Shown here piece by piece: positions 25,546 to 35,331 of a stretch of 64,000 bases of DNA. Made by a program: the position numbers and the translations under genes. The DNA is from GWE2-51-13 sp942492825 (GTDB lineage Bacteria; Bacillota_I; Bacilli_A; Erysipelotrichales; Erysipelotrichaceae). Under the pieces are notes generated by a model. That model saw nothing but the letters and a program-made list of their open reading frames with translations, did no database searches and was not told the origin of the DNA. How positions within the stretch are numbered: position 1 is the first letter of the stretch; each line of letters begins with the position of its first letter. The DNA lies in NCBI GenBank assembly GCA_942492825.1, contig OW818635.1, positions 1,674,001-1,738,000 on the forward strand. The letters are read 5' to 3'.

Positions 25546-26936
25546 AAAGAAAATTCTTGATCGCCGTTTTGATTTCATTCATGCTTTTCGGCTTTGGAAA
25601 CGTAAGCGCCGAAACCTACGACTTCGCCAATAACGAGGCCTATTATTCCGCGCTCTGTTCGTCGGCTCAAGCCTCGAAAAACCGTACGGTCTGCTTGGCT
25701 TACCAAAACTATGTCAACCAGAAAGTGTTGGATGCGCAAAAGCAACTGAACGCTTTAAAGAAAGACATGGCCAATATCGCCGCCAACATCACCAAATATA
25801 CGGCGCAGTTATCCAATTATCAAGCGCAAATCACGCAGTTGGAAACCGACATTCTCGCTTTGGAGAAATCGATCGAAGCCTCCGAGGCCAGCATCATCAT
25901 CTTGGAATCCGAAATCGTCCAACGTGAAGGCGTCATCGAAACGATCGATTCAAGCGTTAAGGAACGTATGGTCAACATGCAATCCTTCGCCAGTCTCAAC
26001 GGTTATATCGACTTCATCATGGGGGCGGAGTCGTTCACCGATTTGATTCGCCGGGTCGAAGGGATCAACGATATCACCGATTTCGACAAGCAACAGATGG
26101 ATTTACTTCAAAACGAAGTCAATTTGTTGAATGAAGATAAAGCCGAAGTGGAACGTCAGAAGGAAGCGCTCGAACAAAACAAAGCCAACATCGAAATCAA
26201 TAAAGAAACAATGGAAGGACTCAAAGCCGCGGCGGCCACCATCCTTGCGGAATTCCAAAAGCAAGAAGCGGCGTTAATGGCGCTTGAGAATGAATTGGTC
26301 GCGGATTTATCGAAGACACAGGATGCCTTAAAGGCGATCTCCAAGGCACTCAACGCCATCGCACCCTCACCGGGTTGGTCCATCCCCATTCGCGCACGCT
26401 TCCGCGTCAGCGCCGGGACATGGTATTACAACGGCACATCCAGCGTCCATTTGGGCGTCGACATGGCCGCTCCGGTCGGCACCAATATCTATGCGGTCGC
26501 CAATGGGGTCGTCATCTATTCCTCTAACGCTTGCCCGACCTACGGGTATCTGGGAAGCAAATGCGGCTACCCGGGTTCCTCTTATGGTGGCAATCAAGTC
26601 TACACGATGGTCAACGTCAATGATCGCTCTTATGCCATCCGTTATATCCACCTTCAAGCCGGTTCCCCAATCAAAATCGGGACGATCGTCAAGCCGTCGG
26701 ATGTCGTCGGACGCGTCGGATCTTCCGGAAATTCCTCCGGTCCGCACTTGCATATCGAAGTCATTTATCTCGGCACCAACACCGTCGCCTATTACGCACA
26801 ACGCTGGAACGGCGACTTGGTCTTCGGAACAGGGTATTCGTTAAGTAGCCGTTGCGCGACCAACGGAAACAGAGCGCCGTGTCGCCTGCGTCCTGAAGAT
26901 GTCTTCGGAGTTTCATACGGTAAAACCTATAACTAA
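25542..26936 (+). CDS. coiled-coil M23 murein hydrolase, EnvC/PcsB-like
   Basis: 464 residues. Signal peptide at 1-22 (ending NVSAE), a Cys-containing mature N-terminus, a long coiled coil (about 55-265), then an M23/LytM domain with SVHLGVDMAAPVG (H-x3-D) and SGPHLHIEV (HxH), so the zinc ligands are intact. A Cys-rich insert (SSNACPTYGYLGSKCGYPG) lies between. It starts inside the ftsX stop codon region (ATGA). The operon and architecture indicate the hydrolase switched on by FtsEX at the septum; the intact zinc site means it acts itself rather than only activating an amidase. Confidence 0.93.
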   Translation: MKRKFLIAVLISFMLFGFGNVSAETYDFANNEAYYSALCSSAQASKNRTVCLAYQNYVNQKVLDAQKQLNALKKDMANIAANITKYTAQLSNYQAQITQLETDILALEKSIEASEASIIILESEIVQREGVIETIDSSVKERMVNMQSFASLNGYIDFIMGAESFTDLIRRVEGINDITDFDKQQMDLLQNEVNLLNEDKAEVERQKEALEQNKANIEINKETMEGLKAAAATILAEFQKQEAALMALENELVADLSKTQDALKAISKALNAIAPSPGWSIPIRARFRVSAGTWYYNGTSSVHLGVDMAAPVGTNIYAVANGVVIYSSNACPTYGYLGSKCGYPGSSYGGNQVYTMVNVNDRSYAIRYIHLQAGSPIKIGTIVKPSDVVGRVGSSGNSSGPHLHIEVIYLGTNTVAYYAQRWNGDLVFGTGYSLSSRCATNGNRAPCRLRPEDVFGVSYGKTYN

Positions 26937-26949
26937 AAAGGAGTCACCC

Positions 26950-27126
26950 ATGACACAGAAAGAACTTCCGTATTTCATGAGTAATCCCGCCTGGTATGTA
27001 TTGGATATCGAAACCGGGAGATACCGGTTGACCCCGGCAGCTCCTGTCGAAGCCGTAAAGAGTTACGAAGAGTATTATGAAGCGATTGAAAATCTGTATG
27101 AAGAAGAGGATCCGGAGAATGTCTAA
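26950..27126 (+). CDS. small acidic protein downstream of the hydrolase gene
   Basis: 58 residues. ATG at 26950 with GGAG 7 bases upstream, 13 bases after the hydrolase stop, so it is probably the last gene of the ftsEX operon. Sequence runs YFMSNPAWYVLDIETGRYRLT and ends in an acidic helix (YEEYYEAIENLYEEEDPENV). No membrane or export signal. Not recognised. Its stop codon lies in the terminator hairpin, which supports it as the real last gene of the transcript. Confidence 0.75.
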   Translation: MTQKELPYFMSNPAWYVLDIETGRYRLTPAAPVEAVKSYEEYYEAIENLYEEEDPENV

Positions 27127-27140
27127 CATTCTCCTTTTTT
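27114..27140 (+). terminator. terminator of the ftsEX operon
   Basis: GGAGAATGT-CTA-ACATTCTCC followed by six T. The stop codon of the 58-residue gene (27124-27126) falls at the loop. Confidence 0.9.
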
Positions 27141-27252
27141 ATTTACGTTTCGAGTTGGTTTGATTACTTTCATTCATGTATTGATTCCAAATAATTCATA
27201 GTATAATAACAATTAAAGAGCATAAAATGTATATCGTAATATCAATAAATGG

Positions 27253-27280
27253 TTGAATAATTCATAACGTAATGTATAAT
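27253..27280 (+). promoter_or_regulatory. promoter of the first DUF4143 ATPase gene
   Basis: TTGAAT (27253-27258), 16-base spacer, TATAAT (27275-27280), 19 bases before the start. A similar set TTGATT/TATAAT lies at 27181-27207, and ATAATTCATA occurs in both. Confidence 0.6.
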
Positions 27281-27298
27281 AATTATGGAGGTGTACCA

Positions 27299-28759
27299 AT
27301 GGCAATCTACGATGAAGACAAAATCATGAGCTTACTTTTTCAATATAATCCATGGTGGAAGTCTGGATCAATTCAAGATGATCTCGATAAACCTCAGAAA
27401 AGATTCGTATATCATGAGGCAATCAAAATAATAAAACAAAGCGTTCGAAGATTCATTGTGCTTTGCGGTGCTCGGCGCGTTGGCAAAACCACGGTCATGA
27501 ATCAAATCATCGCTTATCTATTGCGTAGCGGAGTTTTAGCTCGGAATATCGTATATCTTTCGTTCGATAATCCGATATTGAAACTTGCGGGAATCGATGC
27601 TGTACTTGCCGCGTATGACAATTTCTTTCCGACGGATGATCGAATCTACTTTTTCTTCGATGAAATCCAATATGCTGAGAACTGGGAAATTTGGATGAAA
27701 GTAATTTATGATTCTCGTCCAAACTCCATGATCGTTGCTACAGGTTCAGCAAGTCCGGTCATCAGTCGAAAAACAACAGATAGCGGGGTAGGAAGATGGG
27801 TAACGCTTCGAGTCCCTACATTGTCATTCTACGAGTATTGCGAATTACTTCAACTGAGCGCTCGACCTGCACTTAAGAATGGAATACGACCCACTCAACT
27901 TCATCGTATGTCGAAGGGCGACTTAAGCGAACTCATGGCGAAGTTAGCCCCCTTGTCACAACATTTTTATCGATATTTATCGGTCGGCGGTTTTCCGGAA
28001 CTCGCTTTGTCAAAAGATGATGCATTCGCTCAACGACTTTTACGTGAAGACATTGTTGACAAGGTAATTAAACGTGACATCCTTGCGCTATTCAACGTAA
28101 GAAATCCATTACAATTAGAAAAGCTATTTCTCTACTTATGCATCAACTCTTCTGGAATCGTCAACTTCTCAGCAATGTCAAAAGAGCTTGATGGAATGAA
28201 CCGAGCGACGATCGAAAGTTATATAGAATTTCTAAAAGAATCGAACTTGATTTATATCAGCGAGCAAATCGGACTGGGTGGAAAGTCGGTGTTGAAAGGA
28301 AAACCGAAAATCTATATTGCGGACGCTGCGATCCGCAACGCTGTTTTAATGAACGAGCACACGGCAACCGATCCGATCGAACTCGGGATTATGGTTGAGA
28401 CAACCATCTACAAGCATCTTGCGACTTATTATTACCAGACTGCTTCGAATGTCGGGTATTATCGAAAAAAAGATGGTAATCAAAAGGAAATCGATGTTGT
28501 CGTTGAAATACCGACCGGGAAAATATTATGTGAAGTGAAATTTCGTGAAAACTCCGCAATCGCTGAGGATGACGCAATCGTCGAAATGACAAATCATGTC
28601 GAGTCAAATGTTAAAGGGTCGATCGTGATTACGAAATCACCAAATGATTTTGGAATTGTGCAACATCATACCAGAATACCAATCATCAAAATTCCAGCCG
28701 CTTCCTTTCTTTACTTACTTGGCAGATCAGAACATGAAGGATATTACGGCCAAGTTTAA
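27299..28759 (+). CDS. AAA ATPase with DUF4143 domain
   Basis: 486 residues. ATG at 27299 follows GGAGG by 7 bases. Walker A is LCGARRVGKTT, Walker B is YFFFDEIQYAENW, and ATGSASPVI is the following sensor. The C-terminal half carries the DUF4143 region with a restriction-endonuclease-like core near the end (EIDVVVEIPTGKILCEVKFRE: Asp, then Glu-x-Lys). Such AAA_14/DUF4143 proteins are frequent in Bacteria and Archaea; their role is unknown, though they are mobile and vary between strains. Composition is AT-richer than the flanks. A second, different member lies at 39802. Confidence 0.88.
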   Translation: MAIYDEDKIMSLLFQYNPWWKSGSIQDDLDKPQKRFVYHEAIKIIKQSVRRFIVLCGARRVGKTTVMNQIIAYLLRSGVLARNIVYLSFDNPILKLAGIDAVLAAYDNFFPTDDRIYFFFDEIQYAENWEIWMKVIYDSRPNSMIVATGSASPVISRKTTDSGVGRWVTLRVPTLSFYEYCELLQLSARPALKNGIRPTQLHRMSKGDLSELMAKLAPLSQHFYRYLSVGGFPELALSKDDAFAQRLLREDIVDKVIKRDILALFNVRNPLQLEKLFLYLCINSSGIVNFSAMSKELDGMNRATIESYIEFLKESNLIYISEQIGLGGKSVLKGKPKIYIADAAIRNAVLMNEHTATDPIELGIMVETTIYKHLATYYYQTASNVGYYRKKDGNQKEIDVVVEIPTGKILCEVKFRENSAIAEDDAIVEMTNHVESNVKGSIVITKSPNDFGIVQHHTRIPIIKIPAASFLYLLGRSEHEGYYGQV

Positions 28760-28797
28760 GGATGAATCGAATCTCTAATACATGACAGGTTAAACAA

Positions 28798-28862
28798 AAA
28801 TGTACGCATGTTTAAATGCACCTAAATGGGATGTCCAACTCTTAGTACGATTTAGTACATTT
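28798..28862. repeat. inverted and helically phased direct repeats
   Basis: AAATGTAC (28798-28805) and GTACATTT (28855-28862) form a perfect inverted pair. Within it TTAGTAC occurs twice exactly 10 bases apart (28842 and 28852). It lies in the ~200-base gap upstream of the S41 protease gene and could be an operator. Confidence 0.4.
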
Positions 28863-28965
28863 TAATCATGCGTTCTTCTTTTCACCGGAATTCCTTTGAC
28901 AGATTGCACTTGTTGGCCGAAGATAGATTGTGCATGGTAAAATAAACGCAAGACGAGGTAACAAT

Positions 28966-30447
28966 ATGTCAGAGAAAAAAGTACGCATACACCTTGAAAA
29001 ACATCGCTGGCCCGATGAAATCCAAGAACGACGCACACGTAACCTGCGACGTGGAATCATGATCGCCGGCGTTTTAGTGACCTTCGTATTCGGATGGGTG
29101 GTCGGTTCGACCTTTGCCGGTCCGATCGCTACCGACACCGGTGTCTTCGGGAAGTTACAAGCGATTTACGAATCAATGGGCGAAGACTGGTATTTCGGTA
29201 AAGACATCGAAGATCTGAATACCCAGTTGATCGACGATGCCATCAACGGAATGGTCAACGGCGGCGGGGATATCCATACCTATTATATGAGTGCCGAAGA
29301 AGCCAAAGAGTTCACGGATTCCATGAATCTGGGATTCGTCGGGATCGGTGTCCAATATTACGATGCGGAAGGGACCTACATCATCGAACGCGTCTTCCGC
29401 GGATCTCCGGCTGAAGAAGCGGGGGTTCTGCCGGGTGACATCATCTATAAAGTTAACGGCGAACTGATGTCCGACATCGGTTCGGATGAGCTTGCGGAAA
29501 AAGTCAAAGGGGAGGCCGGAACGATCGTCAAGATCGTATTTCTCCGCGCCGGACAGGAAATCGAGAAAACGATCACCCGTGCCAGCATCAATAACACTGC
29601 CTACGGCGAGATGATCGACGCGAATAGCGGCTTGCTTGAAATCAGCACCTTCGGCGATACGACCGGACCGGAAGTCAAAGCGATTTTGGAAGATTTGAAG
29701 AAGAAGGGTGCGACGGACTTGATTCTGGATCTTCGCGATAACGGCGGCGGGTACTTGAGTACCTTGGAAACGATCGGTTCTTTCTTCATCGAAAAAGGTG
29801 GCATCCTACTTCAACAGGAATTCCGCGACGGATCGATCCAAGTTTCCAAATCCAGCGGGAATATTGTCCAGACCTGGAAGAAAATTGTCATATTAGTCAA
29901 CGGAAACACCGCATCGGCGGCCGAAGTATTAACGGCCGCATTGAGCGAAAACCTAAAAGATACTGTCACTGTCGTCGGTACCTTGACCTACGGGAAAGGA
30001 ACCGTACAGACGCAACGTCCCTTCAACGATCAATCGGTTCTTAAGTATACGATCGCCCAATGGTTGACCCCTTTAGGCAACATGATCAATGGGAAAGGGA
30101 TTACCCCGGATGAAGTCGTTCCTTTGGAAACTATCATGGAGAACGGATTTAGCGAATATCCGGATGAAACGAAAACCTTTGCGTTTGATTCGGTCGGCGA
30201 ACCGGTCAAAGTTATTCAAGAAGCATTGCGTTTTCTTGGATACACCATCGATCGTACGGACGGTTACTTCTCGCAAGCGACGCTTAACGCATTGAAAGCG
30301 TATGAAGCGACACGTGGAACCGTAACCGGAATCTTGACGCAAGATCTATACAATCAATTGAACTCCGACGTGATCCGCGTCTGGCATCAAGAAATCACGA
30401 CGCGCGACACGCAAATGGCGAAGGCGGTGGAACTAATCGATGAATGA
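28966..30447 (+). CDS. S41 C-terminal processing peptidase
   Basis: 493 residues. ATG at 28966 follows GAGG. One N-terminal membrane helix (about 29-50), a PDZ domain (about 110-200, FVGIGVQYYDAEGTYIIERVF...SPAEEAGVLPGDIIYKVNG), and the S41 core with LILDLRDNGGG, NGNTASAAEVLTAAL (Ser nucleophile) and TYGKGTVQ (Lys base). A C-terminal peptidoglycan-binding-type repeat follows (VIQEALRFLGYTIDRTDGYFSQATLNALKAY). Acts outside the membrane on exported proteins. Its end overlaps uvrB by 8 bases. Confidence 0.94.
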   Translation: MSEKKVRIHLEKHRWPDEIQERRTRNLRRGIMIAGVLVTFVFGWVVGSTFAGPIATDTGVFGKLQAIYESMGEDWYFGKDIEDLNTQLIDDAINGMVNGGGDIHTYYMSAEEAKEFTDSMNLGFVGIGVQYYDAEGTYIIERVFRGSPAEEAGVLPGDIIYKVNGELMSDIGSDELAEKVKGEAGTIVKIVFLRAGQEIEKTITRASINNTAYGEMIDANSGLLEISTFGDTTGPEVKAILEDLKKKGATDLILDLRDNGGGYLSTLETIGSFFIEKGGILLQQEFRDGSIQVSKSSGNIVQTWKKIVILVNGNTASAAEVLTAALSENLKDTVTVVGTLTYGKGTVQTQRPFNDQSVLKYTIAQWLTPLGNMINGKGITPDEVVPLETIMENGFSEYPDETKTFAFDSVGEPVKVIQEALRFLGYTIDRTDGYFSQATLNALKAYEATRGTVTGILTQDLYNQLNSDVIRVWHQEITTRDTQMAKAVELIDE

Positions 30448-32416
30448 AACCTTTCAACTTGTAAGTAAGTACGTACCGACCGGGGACCAACCGGCCGCGA
30501 TCGCGGAATTGGTCGCCGGACTCAAAGCGAAAAAACGCGCCCAAGTACTTTTAGGTGCGACCGGGACGGGGAAGACCTTCACTGTCAGTAACGTCATCGC
30601 TCAAGTGAATCGTCCGACCTTGGTATTCGTCCACAATAAAACCTTGGCCGGTCAACTCTACTCCGAATTCAAAGAACTCTTCCCGAATAACCGGGTCGAG
30701 TACTTTGTCTCCAACTTCGACTATTACCAACCGGAAGCCTATATGCCGAAAACCGATACCTACATCGAGAAAACCGCGATGATCAACGAAGAGTTGGATA
30801 TGTTGCGGATGGCTTCGATCAACTCGATCTTGGAACGTCGCGATGTCATCATCGTCGCTTCGGTCGCCTGTATCTACGCTTCGTCCGACCCCAATCTCTA
30901 TAAAAACATGTTCTTCACCTTACGGGTGGGCGATCGTGTCGTACGTAAGGAATTATTAGGGAAACTGGTCGAACGCCAATATACCCGCAACGATTTGGAT
31001 CCCAAACGCGGAACTTTCCGTGTCCATGGGGATGTTATCGAAATCCGCCTGGGGCATACCGAACAATTCAATCTGCGTATCGAACTTTTCGATGACGAGA
31101 TCGAACGGATCACCGAAGTCGATCCGGTAACAGGTAAGATCCAAAACGCTTATAGCATATACAATGTTTTCCCCGCCAAAGAATATGCCCGACCGAAAGA
31201 ACAGATCTACGCGGCATGCCTGAAGATCGAGGAAGAATTGAAATCACGGCTAAGCGAATTCGAAAGAACCGGACTTTTACTTGAGAAGCAACGGCTCGAA
31301 CAACGGACGCTCTACGATGTGGAAGCGCTACGGGAATTCGGATTCTGTCCCGGCATCGAAAACTATTCCATGCATATCGACGGCCGAGCCCCCGGGCAAC
31401 GTCCGTTCAACTTATTCGATTATTTCCCGGAAGATTATTTACTGGTGATCGACGAATCGCACGTCAGCGTTCCGCAAGTCCGCGGGATGTTTAACGGTGA
31501 TCGTGCCCGCAAAGAAACCTTGGTGAAATACGGATTCCGTTTACCCAGTGCGTTGGAAAACCGTCCGATGCGATTTGAGGAATTTGAGAAAGTCATCAAC
31601 CAAGTGCTTTTCATCTCCGCAACCCCGGGCAATTACGAACTTGAACTCACAAACAACCAAGTCGTCCAACAGATCATTCGGCCGACGGGTTTATTGGATC
31701 CGGTCATCGAAGTCCGTCCTTCCCATGGGCAAATCGACGATATCATGGACGAAATCCGAATGCGCCGAGATAAAAACGAACGGGTCCTCATTACGACCTT
31801 GACCGTCAAGATGGCCGAAGAATTGACCGCTTACTTGAAGAAGGCCAACTTTAAAGTCTCATACCTTCATCACGAAACCAAAACCTTGGAACGCATCGAA
31901 GTCCTGCGCGATTTACGTAAAGGGAAATACGACGTCTTGGTCGGCATCAACCTTCTTCGTGAAGGGCTCGACTTGCCCGAAGTCTCGTTGGTTACGATTT
32001 TAGACGCGGACAAAGAAGGGTTTTTACGTTCGGAACGATCGCTCATCCAGACCATCGGCCGGGCGGCACGTAATTCGAACGGAAAAGTCATCATGTATGC
32101 GGATCGTATGACGGATTCGATGACCAAGGCGATCGGGGAAACCAATCGTCGACGCGCGATCCAGGAAGAACACAACCGTGTAAACAATATCACTCCGACC
32201 ACCATCGTCAAAGAGATCCAAGACGTCATCCGTGGGAAAGAAACGCAGGAGATGGCGGCGAAATTATTGAAGAAGAAGTCCAAGGTCAACAAGCCTGAAC
32301 GCGAGAAACTGATCGCGAACTTGGAGACGGAAATGCACGAAGCCGCGAAGGTCCTCGACTTCGAACGTGCGGCGGAACTACGTGATGTCATCCTTGAGCT
32401 GAAAGCCGAAAGTTAA
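30440..32416 (+). CDS. uvrB: excinuclease ABC subunit B
   Basis: 658 residues, full length. LLGATGTGKTFTVSNVI (Walker A), the beta-hairpin FDYYQPEAYMPKTDTYIEK, DESHVSVPQ (DExH box), the second helicase lobe with LLREGLDLPEVSLV and QTIGRAARN, and a C-terminal UVR motif (EMHEAAKVLDFERAAELRD) for UvrC contact. UvrB takes damage from UvrA and loads UvrC in nucleotide excision repair. It starts within the last codons of the S41 protease gene and uvrA follows after 83 bases. Confidence 0.98.
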   Translation: MNETFQLVSKYVPTGDQPAAIAELVAGLKAKKRAQVLLGATGTGKTFTVSNVIAQVNRPTLVFVHNKTLAGQLYSEFKELFPNNRVEYFVSNFDYYQPEAYMPKTDTYIEKTAMINEELDMLRMASINSILERRDVIIVASVACIYASSDPNLYKNMFFTLRVGDRVVRKELLGKLVERQYTRNDLDPKRGTFRVHGDVIEIRLGHTEQFNLRIELFDDEIERITEVDPVTGKIQNAYSIYNVFPAKEYARPKEQIYAACLKIEEELKSRLSEFERTGLLLEKQRLEQRTLYDVEALREFGFCPGIENYSMHIDGRAPGQRPFNLFDYFPEDYLLVIDESHVSVPQVRGMFNGDRARKETLVKYGFRLPSALENRPMRFEEFEKVINQVLFISATPGNYELELTNNQVVQQIIRPTGLLDPVIEVRPSHGQIDDIMDEIRMRRDKNERVLITTLTVKMAEELTAYLKKANFKVSYLHHETKTLERIEVLRDLRKGKYDVLVGINLLREGLDLPEVSLVTILDADKEGFLRSERSLIQTIGRAARNSNGKVIMYADRMTDSMTKAIGETNRRRAIQEEHNRVNNITPTTIVKEIQDVIRGKETQEMAAKLLKKKSKVNKPEREKLIANLETEMHEAAKVLDFERAAELRDVILELKAES

Positions 32417-32473
32417 CTTGAAAATAATTCAAGTTTATGGTTCAAAGGTCAAGACAAGAACTTCGACCTGATG

Positions 32474-32479
32474 TATAAT
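32474..32479 (+). promoter_or_regulatory. candidate -10 element upstream of uvrA
   Basis: TATAAT 21 bases before the uvrA start, with only a weak -35 (AAGACA at 32451). An imperfect AACTTGAA/TTCAAGTT hairpin after uvrB (32415-32435) may end part of the transcription. Confidence 0.45.
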
Positions 32480-32499
32480 AAAACGGCAGAGGTGATCCG

Positions 32500-35331
32500 A
32501 TGAATCAAGACTACATTATTATCAAAGGTGCGCGGGAGAACAATCTCAAAAATATCGACCTGAAGATACCACGCAACCAACTGGTCATCATGACCGGACT
32601 CTCAGGCAGCGGGAAAACCTCGTTGGCATTCGATACCATTTACGCAGAAGGACAACGACGCTACGTCGAGTCTTTAAGCGCATACGCACGGCAGTTCTTG
32701 GGCAATCAAGATAAACCGGACGTCGACTTGATCGAAGGCTTGTCGCCGTCGATTTCGATCGATCAGAAAACCACATCAAACAATCCGCGGTCGACCGTCG
32801 GAACAGTTACGGAAATTTATGACTATTTGCGTCTTTTGTATGCGCGTGTGGGGACACCGTATTGTCCGACCCACAACGAACCTATCACCGCCCAGACCAT
32901 TCGTCAAATGGTAGATCGTGTCATGGAATTGGAAGATGGAACACGCCTCAATATCATGGCGCCATCGTTACGCAGGGCGAAAGGTACCCACAAGGATCTT
33001 TTCGATAAGTTGCGCAAAGAAGGATATATCCGTGTGCGGGTCGATGGGGAAGTTCGTCTTTTGGAAGATGAGATCACGTTGGATAAAAATAAACGCCATG
33101 ACATCGATATTTTGGTCGACCGGATCATCAAACAACCGGACAGTTCTTCGCGTCTCCATGATTCGCTGGAAGTTTCCTTACGCTTAGCCAATGGCTTGGC
33201 CTTGGTGGATACCGGTAAGGAAGAACTTTTGTTTTCAAGCAATTACGCGTGTCCGAAATGCGGATTCTCCGTCCCCATTCTCGAACCGCGGCTTTTCTCG
33301 TTCAATTCGCCATTAGGCGCATGCGCCACCTGTAAAGGATTAGGTGTCACACAGAAAGTCGATATCGATTATCTGATTCCGGATCGCTCGAAATCCATTT
33401 CAAAAGGTGGCATTGTCTATTATAAGAACATCGTCGATTCGGAGAACATCGAATGGCAGACCTTCCGGATTTTGTGCGACCATTACAAAATCCCGCGTGA
33501 CGTTCCGATTTCCCAATTGACCCCCAAACAACTCGATATTCTTTTGAAAGGTTCGCCTGAACCGATTAAATATACGATCGAATCCCGATCGGGCAACGTC
33601 TTTTCGCGTTTCGATGTCATCGAAGGTGTCGTGACCTTGATCGAACGACGTTTCCAAGAAACCACCTCCAGTATGGCACGGGAATGGTATGCGACATTCA
33701 TGGCTGAATCCCCTTGTCCGACATGCAACGGAAAACGCTTGAACGAAATTGCGATGAGCGTACGGGTCGGCGACAAAGACATCAACGCTTGGACACGTAT
33801 GAGCGTCAAGCAGTCTCTTCTGTACCTGTCGTCCTTAAAGTTAGGGAAGATGCAGGAAGAGATCGCAAAACTTGTCTTAAAGGAAGTCCGTGAACGGATC
33901 ACGTTCCTCAAAGATGTCGGTTTGGAATATTTAACCCTCGACCGCATCGCTGGTTCGCTCTCCGGGGGAGAAGCGCAGCGAATCCGATTGGCGACGCAAA
34001 TCGGATCCCATCTTACCGGCGTGTTGTATGTCTTGGACGAACCGTCGATCGGATTGCATCAACGTGATAACCATAAGTTGATCACAACTTTAAAGAATAT
34101 GCGCGATCTCGGGAATTCGTTGATCGTCGTCGAGCATGACGAAGAAACGATGATGGAGAGCGATTATATCATCGATATCGGTCCGGGAGCCGGATTGCAT
34201 GGCGGGGAAGTGGTCGCTATGGGAACGCCCCAAGAACTGATCGAACATCCGACTTCGATTACCGGAATGTTTTTGGCAGGGAAGATGTCCAACCCGATCC
34301 CGACGTCACGACGTAAAGGCAACGGAAATTCCTTGACCGTCATAGGAGCTCGAGAAAACAATCTCAAGAATATCAACGTCGCGTTTCCCTTGGGCTGTTT
34401 CATTGCGGTCACGGGGGTCTCAGGCAGCGGGAAGTCCTCCTTGGTCAACGAAGTGTTAGGAAAGGGCATCACGCATTATTTAGGGAAGCCGAAAGTCAAA
34501 CCGGGCTTACATGATCAAATCCTCGGGATGGAACAAGTCGATAAACTGATTGAGATCGACCAAGATCCGATCGGGCGTACGCCGCGATCCAATCCGGTGA
34601 CATATACCGGTATCTTCGACGACATCCGTGAACTCTTTGCGATGACGCCTGCGGCCAAAGCGAAAGGCTATGATAAAGGACGTTTTTCCTTTAATATAAA
34701 GGGCGGACGTTGCGAGATGTGTCAAGGCGACGGGGTCAAACGGATCTCGATGCACTTCTTACCGGATGTCTATGTCCCCTGCGAAGAGTGCGGTGGACGG
34801 CGATATAACGACGAGACATTGGATGTCACCTACAAAGGGAAGAACATCTACGATGTCTTGGAGATGACGGTCGAGGAAGGATTGGAGTTCTTCTCTCCCA
34901 TCCATAAAATCAAACATCGGTTACAGACGTTACATGACGTCGGGTTGGATTACGTCAAACTCGGCCAGTCGGCGACCACGCTCTCGGGCGGGGAAGCGCA
35001 ACGGGTCAAACTGGCTTCTGAACTCCAACGCAAAGCGACCGGAAAAACGGTATTCATCCTTGATGAACCGACCACCGGTTTGCATAGTTACGATGTCGGG
35101 AAGTTGTTGGTGGTATTACAGCACATTGTCGACAACGGCGATACCGTCATCGTCATCGAACACAATCTCGATATCATCAAGAATGCGGACGTGGTCATCG
35201 ACCTCGGACCGGAAGGCGGCGATGAAGGCGGGAGTTTGCTTCAAATCGGTACGCCGGAAGAAATCATGAAGAATGAGAAGAGTTACACCGGGCAATACCT
35301 CAAACACGTATTGCGGGAGAGGAGCGAATGA
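32500..35331 (+). CDS. uvrA: excinuclease ABC subunit A
   Basis: 943 residues. Two ABC ATPase halves: TGLSGSGKTSLAFD and VTGVSGSGKSSLVNE (Walker A), SLSGGEAQRIRLA and TLSGGEAQRVKLA (signatures), VLDEPSIGLHQRD and ILDEPTTGLHSYD (Walker B). Zinc modules are seen as CPKC...CATC, CPTC and CEMC...CEEC. Length and layout are standard. UvrA dimers find lesions and load UvrB. The stop overlaps the hprK start by 4 bases. Confidence 0.98.
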   Translation: MNQDYIIIKGARENNLKNIDLKIPRNQLVIMTGLSGSGKTSLAFDTIYAEGQRRYVESLSAYARQFLGNQDKPDVDLIEGLSPSISIDQKTTSNNPRSTVGTVTEIYDYLRLLYARVGTPYCPTHNEPITAQTIRQMVDRVMELEDGTRLNIMAPSLRRAKGTHKDLFDKLRKEGYIRVRVDGEVRLLEDEITLDKNKRHDIDILVDRIIKQPDSSSRLHDSLEVSLRLANGLALVDTGKEELLFSSNYACPKCGFSVPILEPRLFSFNSPLGACATCKGLGVTQKVDIDYLIPDRSKSISKGGIVYYKNIVDSENIEWQTFRILCDHYKIPRDVPISQLTPKQLDILLKGSPEPIKYTIESRSGNVFSRFDVIEGVVTLIERRFQETTSSMAREWYATFMAESPCPTCNGKRLNEIAMSVRVGDKDINAWTRMSVKQSLLYLSSLKLGKMQEEIAKLVLKEVRERITFLKDVGLEYLTLDRIAGSLSGGEAQRIRLATQIGSHLTGVLYVLDEPSIGLHQRDNHKLITTLKNMRDLGNSLIVVEHDEETMMESDYIIDIGPGAGLHGGEVVAMGTPQELIEHPTSITGMFLAGKMSNPIPTSRRKGNGNSLTVIGARENNLKNINVAFPLGCFIAVTGVSGSGKSSLVNEVLGKGITHYLGKPKVKPGLHDQILGMEQVDKLIEIDQDPIGRTPRSNPVTYTGIFDDIRELFAMTPAAKAKGYDKGRFSFNIKGGRCEMCQGDGVKRISMHFLPDVYVPCEECGGRRYNDETLDVTYKGKNIYDVLEMTVEEGLEFFSPIHKIKHRLQTLHDVGLDYVKLGQSATTLSGGEAQRVKLASELQRKATGKTVFILDEPTTGLHSYDVGKLLVVLQHIVDNGDTVIVIEHNLDIIKNADVVIDLGPEGGDEGGSLLQIGTPEEIMKNEKSYTGQYLKHVLRERSE

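Noticed and set aside
26367..26801. Long minus-strand ORF opposite the M23 domain
   Set aside because: Lies wholly across the conserved catalytic domain of the hydrolase; no start signal.
31870..32391. Minus-strand ORF of 173 codons inside uvrB
   Set aside because: Shadow of a highly conserved gene; Ser/Arg-rich composition typical of antisense reading.
32415..32435. AT-rich hairpin between uvrB and uvrA as a true terminator
   Set aside because: Weak stem and no T-run; mentioned only with the uvrA promoter candidate.
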